Assembly: GCA_028583405.1 (NCBI GenBank) | Contig: CM053249.1 | Span: forward strand, 35,602,628 to 35,666,627 | DNA from: Pogonophryne albipinna | Lineage: Eukaryota > Chordata > Actinopteri > Perciformes > Artedidraconidae | Direction: 5' to 3' | Length of the DNA: 64,000 bases | Notes under the pieces: generated by a model | What the model saw: only the letters and a program-made list of their open reading frames with translations | Database searches by the model: none | Told to the model about the DNA's origin: nothing | Part shown: positions 40,786 to 52,269 of the stretch, piece by piece | How the letters are laid out: each line of letters starts with the position of its first letter | Numbering within the stretch: the stretch's first letter is position 1 | Position numbers and translations under genes: made by a program

Positions 40786-41386
40786 ACAGAACTCTTCCCC
40801 GTGAACACAGTCAAGACAAACAAGGATCTAACAATGACAGACAGAAAAAACAGAACTTAAATACACACAAGACTAATCACACAGCAGCGAACCGTGTCTA
40901 TCACAACTGGACCTTCTGTAGACACACACAATCAAGGATGTAGAATACCTTGGTTGAAGGATATTCTACCCAGAGACCCAGAACAAGATCTGATTGGTTG
41001 CTTTCTTTTCTAACACAAAACCACTGAAATGCGTAGTGCAAATCAACAAATCAACGTCACACTGTAATATTACAGATCAACAACACAGATACGATTCTCA
41101 TTTATTCATTTTATATACATTTTATTACATTTTATTTATATAATTAAATCGATTTTTTGTTTGTTTTATCTGAGTGTTCCAGGGTATTCTCTGAATAGCT
41201 TGAAGGCCCTGACGGTTCGCCACTGCACAAACAAGCCACAGGTGAGGAGGGAGGAGAAAACACAGGGGCACCAGGTGAACACAATCAGGAAATCAGTTAG
41301 GAGGGAACAGGCAGGAGGGAACACACAGACAGGAAACCAAAGACAGATCTAGACAAGACAAAACACAGCACAGACAGATCGTGACA
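40705..41386 (-). mobile_element. Putative LTR of a gypsy-type non-autonomous element
   Basis: On the minus strand this starts TGTCACGATC and ends CTTGACA, the TG...CA form of an LTR (682 bp). It is followed by a short leader and a gag-like ATG (ATGGGCCCAGCAGATCC, 40690 downward) in a position usual for fish gypsy elements. After about 25 codons the reading passes into the tandem repeats at 38100-40590, with no protease, reverse transcriptase or integrase. No second identical LTR was found, so this is either half an element or a rearranged one. Confidence 0.45.
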
Positions 41387-41926
41387 GTATGTGTATTCAC
41401 TTTCTGTCCTACATGCCTTGTTGGAGCTCCTGCCCCCCCCCCTCCACATGAGCCCACTGTGCTCTGATTGGTCAGCTCGCCCACTCTGTTCTGATTAGTC
41501 AACCACCGTTACAGCTGGACATCAGTGTTTATGTTTTTACAATAGCGTTTGTTAGCAACCAGAAAATGACACCAGTAATGACAAACAGATGAGAATGCTG
41601 CGTTGGGTCTGGGTGCCGTGTTGGCGGGACGTTGCGGGGCTCGCTGCTCCGCCCTGTGGGGCTCGTTTCCTGGTTGCTACGTGGGGTCTGGGTGCCGTGT
41701 TGGCTGAACCTTGCGGGGCTTGCTGATCCGCACTTTGAGGCTTGAGGAGCGGACAGTGTGAGCTGGATTACTGGTGTCGTTTCCTGGTCTGCGAGACAGC
41801 GAGACACCGCGGAACTCAGCCTGAGCCAGGCTGTGAGTGTGTGTGTGCGGAGCCGCGGCTGAGAAAAGATATGACTGAGTGAAACAGGCTCAGGGCTTAA
41901 CAGGTTAATAAACAAGAATACAGTTT
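41387..41926. other. Unassigned DNA with a 79-bp direct duplication
   Basis: A segment beginning GGGTCTGGGTGCCGTGTTGGC occurs at 41605 and again at about 41684, each followed by TTGCGGGGCT. A C run lies at about 41432-41441. CAGGGCTTAACAGGTTAA near 41891-41908 matches, in reverse, the left tip of the 8701-10252 element and may be the end of another copy. Confidence 0.5.
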
Positions 41927-44387
41927 AATAACAACTTTTTTTTACTGTCATATAGTATGTTATACCTGTTTAATTTATTTTCTTATTTTTTTATAACTAT
42001 AATGATCATATAAAGATGTGCCTTTACCTCACTGGTTGGAGAAAAAGCTTCTTATATTCGTTAGCATAGCTAGCTAACCAGATGCTAATAACAACATAGT
42101 TATTGACTGTATGATCAGAATGACAGATGAACAGATCGCCACTGGGATTTCAACTAAAGACACAGCCGCGCAAAAACTGCGGCATGTGTACGGCTCCTTA
42201 TGGGTACTGCCATTTCTGAAGTGACGGAGCGACGCTCTGGTGCTCTCCGTCAGAACTGCACCCCTGTCAGACGAAACATATACCACGTGATGACCAGTGT
42301 TGGGCAAGTTACTTCCAAAATGTAATATATTACATATTACTTATTACTGTCTTTTGAAAGTAATAAGTTACATTACAAAATTACTGTCTCTGAAATGTAA
42401 TGAGTTACACTACTTTAGTTACTTTTTAGTTACTTTCAACAAAATAACCGCTAAAGAATGGCTAGGTATTTTAAATGCTAACATGTAGTTTAGTGCAGCT
42501 CATTATACATCCAGTGAAGGGAAATGTGGTATAGCATAACAACTGTGCAGGCCCTTAAGGCTACTAACAACTTTTATTACACGGCTTAGTTGAATACTCG
42601 ATTCTGATTGTAAATTCTTAACATGTGATATGTTGTTAATCCAGTACAGACCACTGTCAATGACGATAATGAAGGTTGCTAAGGAGGATCAAGAAAGAGA
42701 AAGAAAAAGAGGTTAAAAGACGGAGCGCTGGACGTCAGATAAATCACCAGAAGAAGGCAGAGAGGAAGTAAACAATAACAGGACACGGAATGGGCTCTGT
42801 AGTTTGTTTAGTATATGGCCGTGTACAGGCCCGGTTCCAGAACAAAATGACTCAGGGTGCCTCTGAGGTTACAGGGGGCGCAGCAGTAGTAGGTTTACAT
42901 GAGCAATAGTGGCCGGCAACAGCAATGAAAAATAGCATTGATGGTCCCCAATGAACAGATTATGGCATTTGTTATGTTTTGAAACCAAGCCAGTGAGAAC
43001 ATTTCAAGTGAGTTAAAAGTGCAATCCTGAAATATTTCATACAGTCCAAAGTGGACTGTGGCAAAGAAAAGCACAAAAGCTTCAAAGCTGTACTGATAAA
43101 ACAAATGAGAACATATTGTAAATCAAGGCAAATATGATTTGAACCAGCTCATGGTTTGAAATGGCAAACATTGAAAAGCAAAAGTATTATTAAAACCATG
43201 TACTAAATCATCACCTTGGTCCCATCATATACTCTGGGAAGAGAATATTTACTGTGCTTGAAAACTGGTATCACATCATCATGTGAGGTTGACTTTGTGA
43301 CCTGGAGAACATTTCAGCTGCAACATTAGCTTGTTGATAAGCTTGGGATGAGATCTTTTTGTAGCCATTCGTGGTGAAGGCATCTGTGCTATTGTATGCA
43401 TTATTTTTGACCCAACATTTCTACAGGCATGGCAGAATATGAATCTATTTTCACCTGAATATTCTAGCCATTGTCTATTTGTATGCCACGAGCTGCAAAA
43501 TGACCGCCTAACCCCACTGTACAGGCGGGTACTTGTTTAGATATACCTGGGCAGGCTCTGTTTTGCCGTGGTATCCTGGCACCTGCGGGCCGCAGAGGGG
43601 CGGCGTAGTTTGGGGAGACGAAGACTGCTGCTCCGGGGGCGAGGGCGGCGAGTCAGGCGGGAGTAAGCTAGTGTCCACAACGGAGGGTAACGTGATTTGT
43701 TACTGTCTGCAGTAGATGCAGTGTTGCTGGCGTTTAGTGATGGTTGCTTTAACCATTTTCGTATAAATGATTATCCACAGATGTGTGTCACTGCTGTGGA
43801 AGCACTTTGGAAATGATGCACGTGCAGCGGAGCAGGTCACGCGCACCTGATACAATTTGTTGTTTGTATTTTTCGCTCCGTTCTCTTTTTTGAATAGAGG
43901 GTGCATAACATTCAACTGCCCCGAAGATCCCGATGCGAAGCCTGAAGGGTAAACACACCAGGTTTACTAATCTACCCGCACAATTTGTCTCTGGTGTCGG
44001 AATATCTCGTTATGTTAGTACATTCTTAAAAAACAAAACACCATTTCATTTCGGGTTGAAATGTGTTGTAACTGCGTTACTGAGCATTGTAACGGGTAAT
44101 ATATTACCCACATTTCATTAGTAATGCGTTACATTACTTCGTTACAGCAAAAAGTAATATATTACTGTAACGCGTTACACCCAACACTGGTGATGACACG
44201 TTAGGCTCGTGTTGTGTTCAAGGACCCTGGCCAGGAAAAAAAGGCAATCGCTTGTTTAATTATTTTGCAGTATAGATTTCTTACATTTTTCTTCTTTTTT
44301 GCGTGTGTTTATAAATTACCTCGAGGGTCGTACCAAATGGTCTCGCGGGCCGTATACGGCCCGGAGGCCGGAGGTTCCCCTCCCCTG
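41927..44387. mobile_element. Second copy of the 35206 hAT family, reversed and interrupted
   Basis: Reading right to left from 44387 it begins CAGGGGAGGGGAACCTCCGG and has the same CCGTATACGGCCCGCG palindrome, then matches 35206-35770 (for example the TTAGCATAGCTAGCTAACC stretch) down to about 41927. The other half, including the shared module and opposite terminus, is missing or replaced. A 1,895-bp hAT sits inside it at 42295-44189. Confidence 0.85.
42295..44189. mobile_element. hAT transposon nested in a hAT
   Basis: A perfect 8-bp duplication GTGATGAC flanks it (42287-42294 and 44190-44197). Left end CAGTGTTGGGCAAGTTACTT and right end read inward CAGTGTTGGGTGTAACGCGT are inverted copies. 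Numerous GTAATATATTAC and TAACGCGTTAC motifs form sub-terminal repeats. No transposase frame was recognised despite 1.9 kb; a GC-rich block at about 43540-43690 is of unknown origin. Confidence 0.93.
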
Positions 44388-46899
44388 GTTTACGTGTTTA
44401 AAAAAGCACCAGAAGCGATACGCATCTAAGTTGTTCGTGCCCCACCAGTTTTATACATAAAAACGCCACAGCATGGGACCTTTAAGAAGTATACAGTGAG
44501 ACATGACTAAACATAGTAAACTAAATCTAAACAAAACATGAAACATATAACATAAACCTGATAAAAAAGGTAACATGAATAAATTAACAGACATGATGGG
44601 ATGTTAGAAAACTATTACTTACTTTGGCATATACATCACTGTCAGGCTGAAAGCTTCATGAGGAAAAAAAAAAGTTTGGTAGTTTACCTTTAAAAAAGCT
44701 CCCAGCTTCTATGAGCACAATGTATTTGGTTTGTGATTACTTCTCAGTCAGTATAAATCATGTTTAAGAGTAGTGGTTGCAAAATACGTGGTTAAATGAA
44801 GCTTTTTGGGACACGATAGCGTCTTTCAGGAATAAAAATGTACATCATTCTGCTTTGGTACAGACTGAAATAGATCAACATAAATCTGCTACTGACATTC
44901 CCAAGGTGGATTTTTGGTGATCCTCAGACTTTTCCTTCTGCGACACCATCAAGTTGGCACCTGTTGTTTGTTGTTAGCATTGTACCTGTAAGCATGTTAA
45001 CATGTTGCTGTACATGCTCACAGAGATACTAGTGAGGCTGCAGGTTTCTAGTCTTTCTTATTCATTTGCCTCCATCTTTCATTGTCCCTCCAAAAAGCCA
45101 CTGAGAGGATTTCCCACCATTTGATGTGCATCACATATCATTGAATGACGGGTAATGAGAGATGGCCCCCCAGGACCAAGACAAGTAGTCCGGTCCTAGA
45201 TCACTGTTGGCAGATCAATGAGATGTGTGTGGTCTTAAATCTCATTCAACAGGGGTTTCCAAAGACTTCTCAAACACAGAACAGTAAATTACATGCAATT
45301 CAAAGTGACTCACTGATCAGGGAGATCAGAGTGCAGCTCAGACTCTGGTCTCTCACTTCACTCACCCTCACGTCGAGATGTAGTGTGAGAAACATGTTAT
45401 TTTCAGATTTTTCACAACATCTGTGCAGGTCGCTGGTATTTAAATAAACAGGGCTTGAAACTGGTTGGTGTTTACAGTGTTTTGGAGTGGATTCCGCTGG
45501 GTCTCTGGCGTGTTGCTGGCATCACTCGACTCGCTTGATCTGGTCCGTCTCGCAGTCCCGGGCCAGTTAAATAATTTAACACTGACCCGCGCCTCAGCGA
45601 ACAGGCCTGAAGTTTGACCTGAAGATTTGTTTTAACTGCGAGGGCTCACAGTAAACACTGAGCCGCACTCGGCACGGCATGGACACTTGTGTATCCCTCA
45701 TGTTTATGTAATGTTGAACATACCCCTCTTTTCAACCCTCTCGCCTCATACTTACTCAACAGTCTCACATCCACTTCATCTCTGCTGCTGGCCCTGTGTG
45801 GGACTTCTGATGCCTTCCATGGATAACATTTTGGTGTATTTGTTTTGGGATTTGATTTGATGTTGTTGTGTTAATTGGAAACACTACGCTTACAGCTCTG
45901 GCCTTATGAAAGGAACACTTCTTCAAATTGATCCCATCCATTCACCTCACACGTATTTGAACAATTAAAAGACCATTAATTCCAGGCCCCTGAAAAGCCT
46001 GCTGCACCTTGATGAAGCCCTTTAATAAAAGCCCATTAATAGTTTGAATAGCCGTATGATATAAATGCACTAGCTGTAAATCACATCAGCCTGTGAATAA
46101 TTTATAGTGTGCAAATAAATTCATAGCACAGTCGTCCATTGAGCGGCACAGAAAGACAGGAGGCCGCTTTGCTTCAAATGGTGCGTGCGTTGTGTTTGCA
46201 CCTCCCACAGAATACACAATCACCTCTGATGAGCCTAATCATCCCCCTTGTGCTGCCGTATTAGACGAGGGCCATCAAGAGCTAACCGATCCAGTGTAAC
46301 CCGTGTATGCAGCTGTGTAGTGACATATCAATATTTAAAATCTTTCTTATGCATGTATTCCGACTTGTCCGCCTTCATTAAGGCCATTCCTCATCCCTCA
46401 GGCTCGGACGCGTTCCCTCCAGAGCGCTCACATGAAGGCTGGGAAGAGAAGCCACCGCGGCTCCTGATCTTCTCATGTTTGAGTTTCACACTAATATCTG
46501 GCTCCAGAACACGCAGGACGGATCCACAAAGTGTCTACACATCCTGAACTCACATTGTGCTATGGCCTTGCTCTCCTATAAATAAAGGTTTTATATACAC
46601 ACGTAGTATTTATATCTACCTTTATCAATCTTTCTATATAATGTGGACCAACATTACTTTTAAAACATTAAGCTTGGTTTAAACTAGATCTATGATGTAT
46701 GTTTTTGGTAATGATTATTGGGAACATTATGCCATGGCAATGCAAAATACTGATTTCTGATTGGCTAGGATTTGTTAAATATAATCCTTTCCATGGACAT
46801 TGCTACATTCAAACAACTCAAACCAGTATGGAAGGTATTTGAATGCAGATGTTTACCATATGTATTTGATTAGAATAAAAGAAACCATTGAAACCATAC
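44388..46899. other. Unassigned DNA; candidate conserved non-coding block
   Basis: No gene or element was defined. About 45900-46330 is repeat-free and rich in ATTAAT / TTAATA / AATTAA cores in mixed sequence, resembling conserved non-coding DNA. The 100-codon frames at 45145-45447 and 46248-46547 have no domain. Confidence 0.35.
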
Positions 46900-46903
46900 T
46901 TAA

Positions 46904-47422
46904 AGTGGACCTATCATGCTATATTTGAATAATATATTGTAGGGCCATACCTATATAAAACATGTCTGCAAAGTTTTTTTTTCAAAATACCAAACAGATC
47001 ATGCATTTTAGCCATGCCTCATTTCGCTCTATTTGCACTTTTTTAGCACTGTTTTTGCAAGGGCTGAATCTGTGAGAAGTCTTCTTCGCTGCTTTTGTGG
47101 CAGACTACAGCGCCACCTACAGGCCTGGTATATGTACTACAGCGTCTCCAGCGCTTTCGAACGGCAATGGCCATGGCTGTCTCCTCCTGATAGGTGGATA
47201 GTTGCCCATATAGGCGGAGCTCCTCGTTTCTGACGTCAAAGAATTTTCAAATCTGTATCAGTCTGTATCAGATCCGTTGCAGCCCCGTTTTTAGAGATTT
47301 GGGTATGGAGGAAAAGAGAGAGGGTTGTGTTTTCTGACACTTGGTGAGTTCCCTGACACACCGGGGACACATATTCATGTATAAACGACGTACAAGAGCG
47401 CATTTTGCATGATAGGTCCCCT
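46904..47422. mobile_element. TTAA-flanked MITE, copy A
   Basis: TTAA at 46900-46903 and 47423-47426. The ends AGTGGACCTATCATGC and, from the right, AGGGGACCTATCATGC are inverted copies with one mismatch. The TTAA target suggests piggyBac or Kolobok-type origin. It has no coding capacity. The next copy follows after a 23-bp spacer plus its own TTAA. Confidence 0.9.
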
Positions 47423-47453
47423 TTAAGCTTTATGCCTGTTTACCTAATGTTAA

Positions 47454-47932
47454 AGTGGACCTATCATGCTATATTTGAAACATATATTGTAGGACCATAC
47501 GTATATAAAACATGTCTGTGAAGTTTTTTTTTCAAAATACCAAACAGATCATGCATTTTAGCCATGCCTCATTTCGCTCTATTTGCTCCTTTCCAGCCCT
47601 GTTTTTGCAAGGGCTGATTCTGCTTTTGTGGCAGACTACAGCGCCACTTACAGGCCTGGCATATGTACTACAGCGTCTCCAGCGCTTTCGAGCGGTCTCT
47701 CATTCCCCTGATAGGTGGAGAGTTGTCCATATAGGCGGAGCACCCCTTTTCTGAAGTCAGAAAAATTCAAATAATAATCAGCTCCGTTGCTGCCCCATTT
47801 TTAGAGATTTGTGTATGGAGGAAAAGGGAGAGGGTTGTGTTTTCTGACACTTGGTGAGTTCCCTGACACACCAGGGACACATATTCATGTATAAAAGACG
47901 TACAAGAGTGAATTTTGCATGATATATCCCCT
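47454..47932. mobile_element. TTAA-flanked MITE, copy B
   Basis: TTAA at 47450-47453 and 47933-47936. It is the same family and orientation as copy A (shared ACCAAACAGATCATGC, TTAGCCATGCCTCATTTCGC and GTATGGAGGAAAAG), with a small internal deletion relative to copy A at about 47625. The right end GATATATCCCCTTT has diverged from the consensus GATAGGTCCCCTTT. Confidence 0.9.
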
Positions 47933-47936
47933 TTAA

Positions 47937-48117
47937 ATATAACCCAAATGTGTTCAACTTTGTGCAAGTGAATGTATGACAAACTATGGCTTGTACTGTC
48001 AAAAACAATACATTTTGAATTCTGTGTCTCAATCCTGCCCATAATTTTTGATACATTGGTTTTTGCCCTTTCCTGTGTTCCTCCACCACAAACGAGAAAG
48101 AAAAAGCAATAACAGCA
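47937..48117. other. Left flank of the composite hAT
   Basis: Unassigned sequence ending in ATAACAGCA (48109-48117), the 9-bp repeat that recurs at the far end (61510-61518). Confidence 0.6.
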
Positions 48118-48851
48118 GGGACGTGCACAGACATTTTGGGGGGCAGGGGCTCAAGTGAGGAAAAGGGCACTTCCCATAATCATTTATAAAAAATAAAAAA
48201 AAATATATAGTTGTATCTCTGACTTACCCTCACAACTCACGCAATTGTTTAATACTCAACAGAATTCTACAAAATAATCAGTTAACACAGAGACTTGTCT
48301 TCTTTAGTATTCACTATGCACAAGAGCAGACATCAACAAATGAAACTATGCCACAATGTGCATGCTTTTTCTACTAGTTAATTGCTATAATAATTAGTTT
48401 ATTTTAGCACAACATTAAGTCCTTTGAATTATTTTTGTGGTATTAAAATAAATAACACTTAAAAATCAACAAATCTTCACACAAAACTGAAAAAGGCTGT
48501 TCTCTACATAAATACGCAAACCAACCTACACTCCAAACTACAAGTAGGCCTAAGTTTAGTTGCAACAATTACACTTAGTGCATTCTGCTCTCCTCTCCTA
48601 CTCATTTACTTAATTTAATTGGACAAAACACATCAAAAATGCTGAAAAAACTGTGCAAAAGTATTGAATAAGAACATGCAAAAATACTGCAACTTTACTG
48701 AAATTATTTAACAAGGTCTTGAAATCTGAAATCAAATATTTTGTTATTAACTTCTTTTGTTAATAACTTTCTTTGTATCTTGTATCTTTCTTTGCACTTG
48801 GAAGTTGTTAAATCTTATTTTGTGTCTTCACTTGTTGTCTCTCCTCCTCCC
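48118..48851. other. hAT 3' end, non-coding
   Basis: AT-rich sequence between the hAT terminus and the transposase stop. I saw no other feature. Confidence 0.5.
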
Positions 48852-49466
48852 TTACAGCAGCCACCTTCTGGGGGCCATGTCCCTGTAGATGTTTATTACT
48901 TCACTGTGGATAACAGGAATGTCCTTCTCAATAGCGAGGAGGAGGAGGAGATCAGAAAGCCTCTCTTCTGTGCATTGGCTTCTGAGTGTGTCTTTCACCA
49001 GCTTGAGCTTGGAGAAGGACCTCTCCACTGTTGCTGTTGACACTGGAATTGTTGCATAGGTTCTTATCATTTCCACCAGTGTTGGAAAGATATTCTGTCC
49101 ACTGTTGTCTCTTAGTGTTTTAATATCCCCTTCATGGTGCATGTGTTTGGGAAAGAGGCATGAAAAACCCTGAGCTCTGTTTTCAACTTCTGCTCCTCTC
49201 CTCCATAGAACTCACAAAGCATGTGAACGGCATCAAGGGAGTCAGGACCCATTGCATCTTTGCCTATCCAGTTGTTGGCCTTGGTCAAAGTGTGGAGTGC
49301 ATTCAGTATTTTACTAGACTCTGTCTCGCCATCTCCCTTAAATCTTCTTTTTAGTTTCTGAGAAACAACATCTACGAATTATTAGTACACCTTCCCTCTA
49401 TAGTAGTCTTCTACTGACTGGAAGGAATGGCTCTCTGTGGCTGCATTTAGTACTTTGCCAATACTT
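48852..49466 (-). pseudogene. hAT transposase, C-terminal part
   Basis: On the minus strand, 48852-49142 encodes TIPVSTATVERSFSKLKLVK and LRSQCTEERLSDLLLLLAIE, the hAT C-terminal dimerisation region that pairs transposase subunits. Upstream, in a frame shifted near 49147, it continues back to 49466 with SFQSVEDYYRGKVY, FVDVVSQKLKRRF and MLCEFYGGEEQ. Two stops (about 49387-49392) and the shift show it is inactive. It is cut off at 49467 by the long-TIR element. The relation to ZMYM1-like hAT proteins is from motif recognition. Confidence 0.85.
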
Positions 49467-49501
49467 CAACCCAGTCTCACGGCATTTCGTGTTATAGTCG
49501 C

Positions 49502-50641
49502 TAGGGCTTTCCCGAATACCATTTTTCGGGCTCCGGATATTCGGTAGTAATCAGCAGCGAATATTCGAATATTCGGTGCGGAGAGATTTTATTTATTTTT
49601 TAATAAAAACATTTTTTTTCAAAACAATTTCATTACACGCTCCGAGACACCTGACAACACGCTGTTAAGCAGAAGCGCAGAAAGAGCATACTATTACGAT
49701 TTATATTTATTTATTGTCTCAGTACTCGCATACATTAAAACTAAATGTGTCCTCTGCATTTAACCCAGCCGCAGTGCAGCGCCCGGGGACCAAATCTGGT
49801 TCCAAATTCCGTCTATAACGTTTTACAACCTGAAGATACAAAACACATATTTCTGTTATAACAACAATACTTTTAATAACATAGCCGTAACAGTAGGCCT
49901 AACAGTGTAATACTTGTTATCAATACAGTAAACAGTATTTAAATAAATGAAGAACGACAAATAAATGAACAAACTGTATGCCAATAATTGCCTTAGCCCC
50001 AGATGTTCCCACATTGCTCCTATTATTTTCACTATTGGGATAAAATTGAAAAACTAATATAAAAAAACTATTCGGTTGCTTGCTTGCAACTATTTTCCAA
50101 GCAAAGTAAGTGCACGATTTTATCATGTGTAACGTTACTGTTTAAACGGCGGATAAAGCAGCTTCATCATGGCAACTTGACAACAGCTAAGCTAAGCTAG
50201 GCTAGTACTTACAGCATCCGGTGACTTTTCAGAGTTATTGTGCCACCGTGGTAGGCCAGTTTCTTGTCGCATATTTGGAACACTGCCTTCTTCTTACCGT
50301 CGTCCAATTTAAAATGGTCCCACACAGCTGAAGTCTTCGGCATTTTGTGTTCAGGTGTGTGAAACGAGGTGAAGCGTGCCGTTTGCGTTCGTGACTGTGA
50401 GTGAACGCGATGTCAGGAGCACAAGCTGAGATTGTATATATTTCCGCATTTTAACAGTGCAATTCAAAAGTATAAATATAGTATAAGAATATGGCAATTC
50501 GCCTTTATTGATAGCATACATTTAGGAAAAAAAAAAAAATTGAAAAAAAAAAAAAACGAATATCCGAATAATGAAATTAAAACCCGAATAGTTGGCCAAC
50601 GAACGAATATTCGAATAGTCGAATATTCGGGTACAGCCCTA
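49502..50641. mobile_element. hAT element nested in the left arm
   Basis: Flanks ATAGTCGC (49494-49501) and ATAGTCAC (50642-50649) are an 8-bp duplication with one mismatch. Left end TAGGGCTTTCCCGAATA and right end read inward TAGGGCTGTACCCGAATA are inverted copies, followed by multiple CGAATATTCG motifs. The 1.14-kb interior has no transposase. The right arm of the host element shows the uninterrupted pre-insertion site (GTGACTATAACAC, in reverse). Confidence 0.92.
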
Positions 50642-50649
50642 ATAGTCAC

Positions 50650-51276
50650 GACATTTAATCTATTGATTCGTGTTCACCAACACGATTTTCCCCTTTTTTT
50701 CGTGTCACACAGAACGATTTTAAAAGCAATGTATTTCTATTGGTAGTATGTTTCGTGCCTGCAGCACGTCTCTTTGTCCGTTCGGGTCTTGGCTGTGGGG
50801 TTCATGAAAACATGTTCTTACTCAATATCAAGCCACGATTATTGTTTTTATTTTAAATCGTATAATGTCGGACTTTTTTTGTCGTCTGTGAGGAAAAGAA
50901 ATGGGGCTCAGAGCCTCAGAATACTGAAATCTGTATTTTTAAAAATCTTTTTTTCCTTCTAATTTGTTATTCTTTTCTAAATAACACACTGTTATTTACT
51001 CACCAATAACACACAATTATCCTTGTTTTTATTTATTTGTTTATTTCCATAATCTCTGGCTTTTTTGGCGTCCGTTAGGAACTGAATTTCAAAATAAAAA
51101 TAACCGGAAACAGACGTAGGCCTATAAGGGACATTTTGAGCATCATTGCGATACACAGCCACTGAAATGATTACCCAAGATCCTCAGCTATGGTTTAAGC
51201 TCGCTGATTGGATGTTTTAGCCGCAATGCATGTAGGGATATGGTGTTAATGCCATATCAAATCCGAAAAACATTTC
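50650..51276. repeat. Left arm of the long inverted repeat, main part
   Basis: The reverse complement of about 54909-55540, with scattered mismatches and short indels. Frames at 50774-50962 and 55219-55473 are the two versions of the same arm and share residues such as VGFMKTCSYSISSH and VGFIKTCSYSISSH, showing that they are copies rather than separate genes. Confidence 0.9.
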
Positions 51277-52269
51277 TGAGTTTAGGATGGCCTAAGACAC
51301 TACACTACCCATAATCCCCAGCTATCGTTTAGGACTACAGTCCCCGTGATTAATCTTCAAGCTCTGGGATTGGATGTTGGAGTGGCAGTGCGCCAAGGTT
51401 ACGCCGAGCGTTAAACAGCTGTTTTAAATGGAACGAAACCACGCCAGACTATCCAAAACTGGAATCGAACGTCCCCCTAGAACTACACATGCTGGCTATT
51501 GTGTTTCGCAAAATGTTCTATGGGACGTCTCGACTGAACGTTTTCGTTTTTCCCACAATTAGAAGTTGCCAGTATTAAACACATTCGTGTTATCAAATGT
51601 AAAACATATAATTAATAAATAGGTGAAAATCGCTTGTGTCCATAATACGCAGCATTAATATATACCAACATGACAGCTCATTGTTACTTTGTAATTCTAC
51701 TCCACTACAATTCAGAGGTTAACCTGGTATTTTTACTCCACTACATTTATTTGAGTTACTTTGCAGATTCTGATTAATGATGTGAAGTATAAACAACCCT
51801 TAAATCAGACTTTAGTTACACCTGAGTAAAATTCAGGTAAGGTGATTGTCAAGTGCCAACAATCAGGCGAGATAATTGATATTTGGTGCTTGAGAAGACT
51901 AAACATTTATCTGCAATTGACATGAATGGAAACGAGTAATAAAGTATATTCATTACTCGTTATTCTCTACTAATAGTTAATTGAAGACTGTATAATGGCT
52001 ATTTTGCACATCCCTTTCAAGATTTTCTAAGGTTTATTGACATATCATATACACAACTATGGTGTAGTTATGCAATGAATGAAAAACTTGGGTCGCAGCT
52101 GAGGTTCCTTAACAGTGCATTACAAGACATCTATCAATATGTGTGAATACCTCCACCATTAAACTGTCATATTCTGCAAATGTCTTATACTATCAACATA
52201 CATAAGAGTATAATTCATATGTATAATATCAGTTAAAACTAGAGAATGCAATTCCTGAAGAAATTGCTA
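51277..52269. other. Central region of the long-TIR element, left
   Basis: No transposase or other gene recognised. Contains TACCCATAATCCCCAGCTA and other phrases resembling the arm (compare ACCCAAGATCCTCAGCTATG), so the arm sequence may have a degenerate partial duplicate here (51290-51370). Confidence 0.45.

Noticed and set aside
34080..41386. Pairing the three LTR-like segments as LTRs of one element
   Set aside because: They share layout and a few phrases but are not copies of one sequence.
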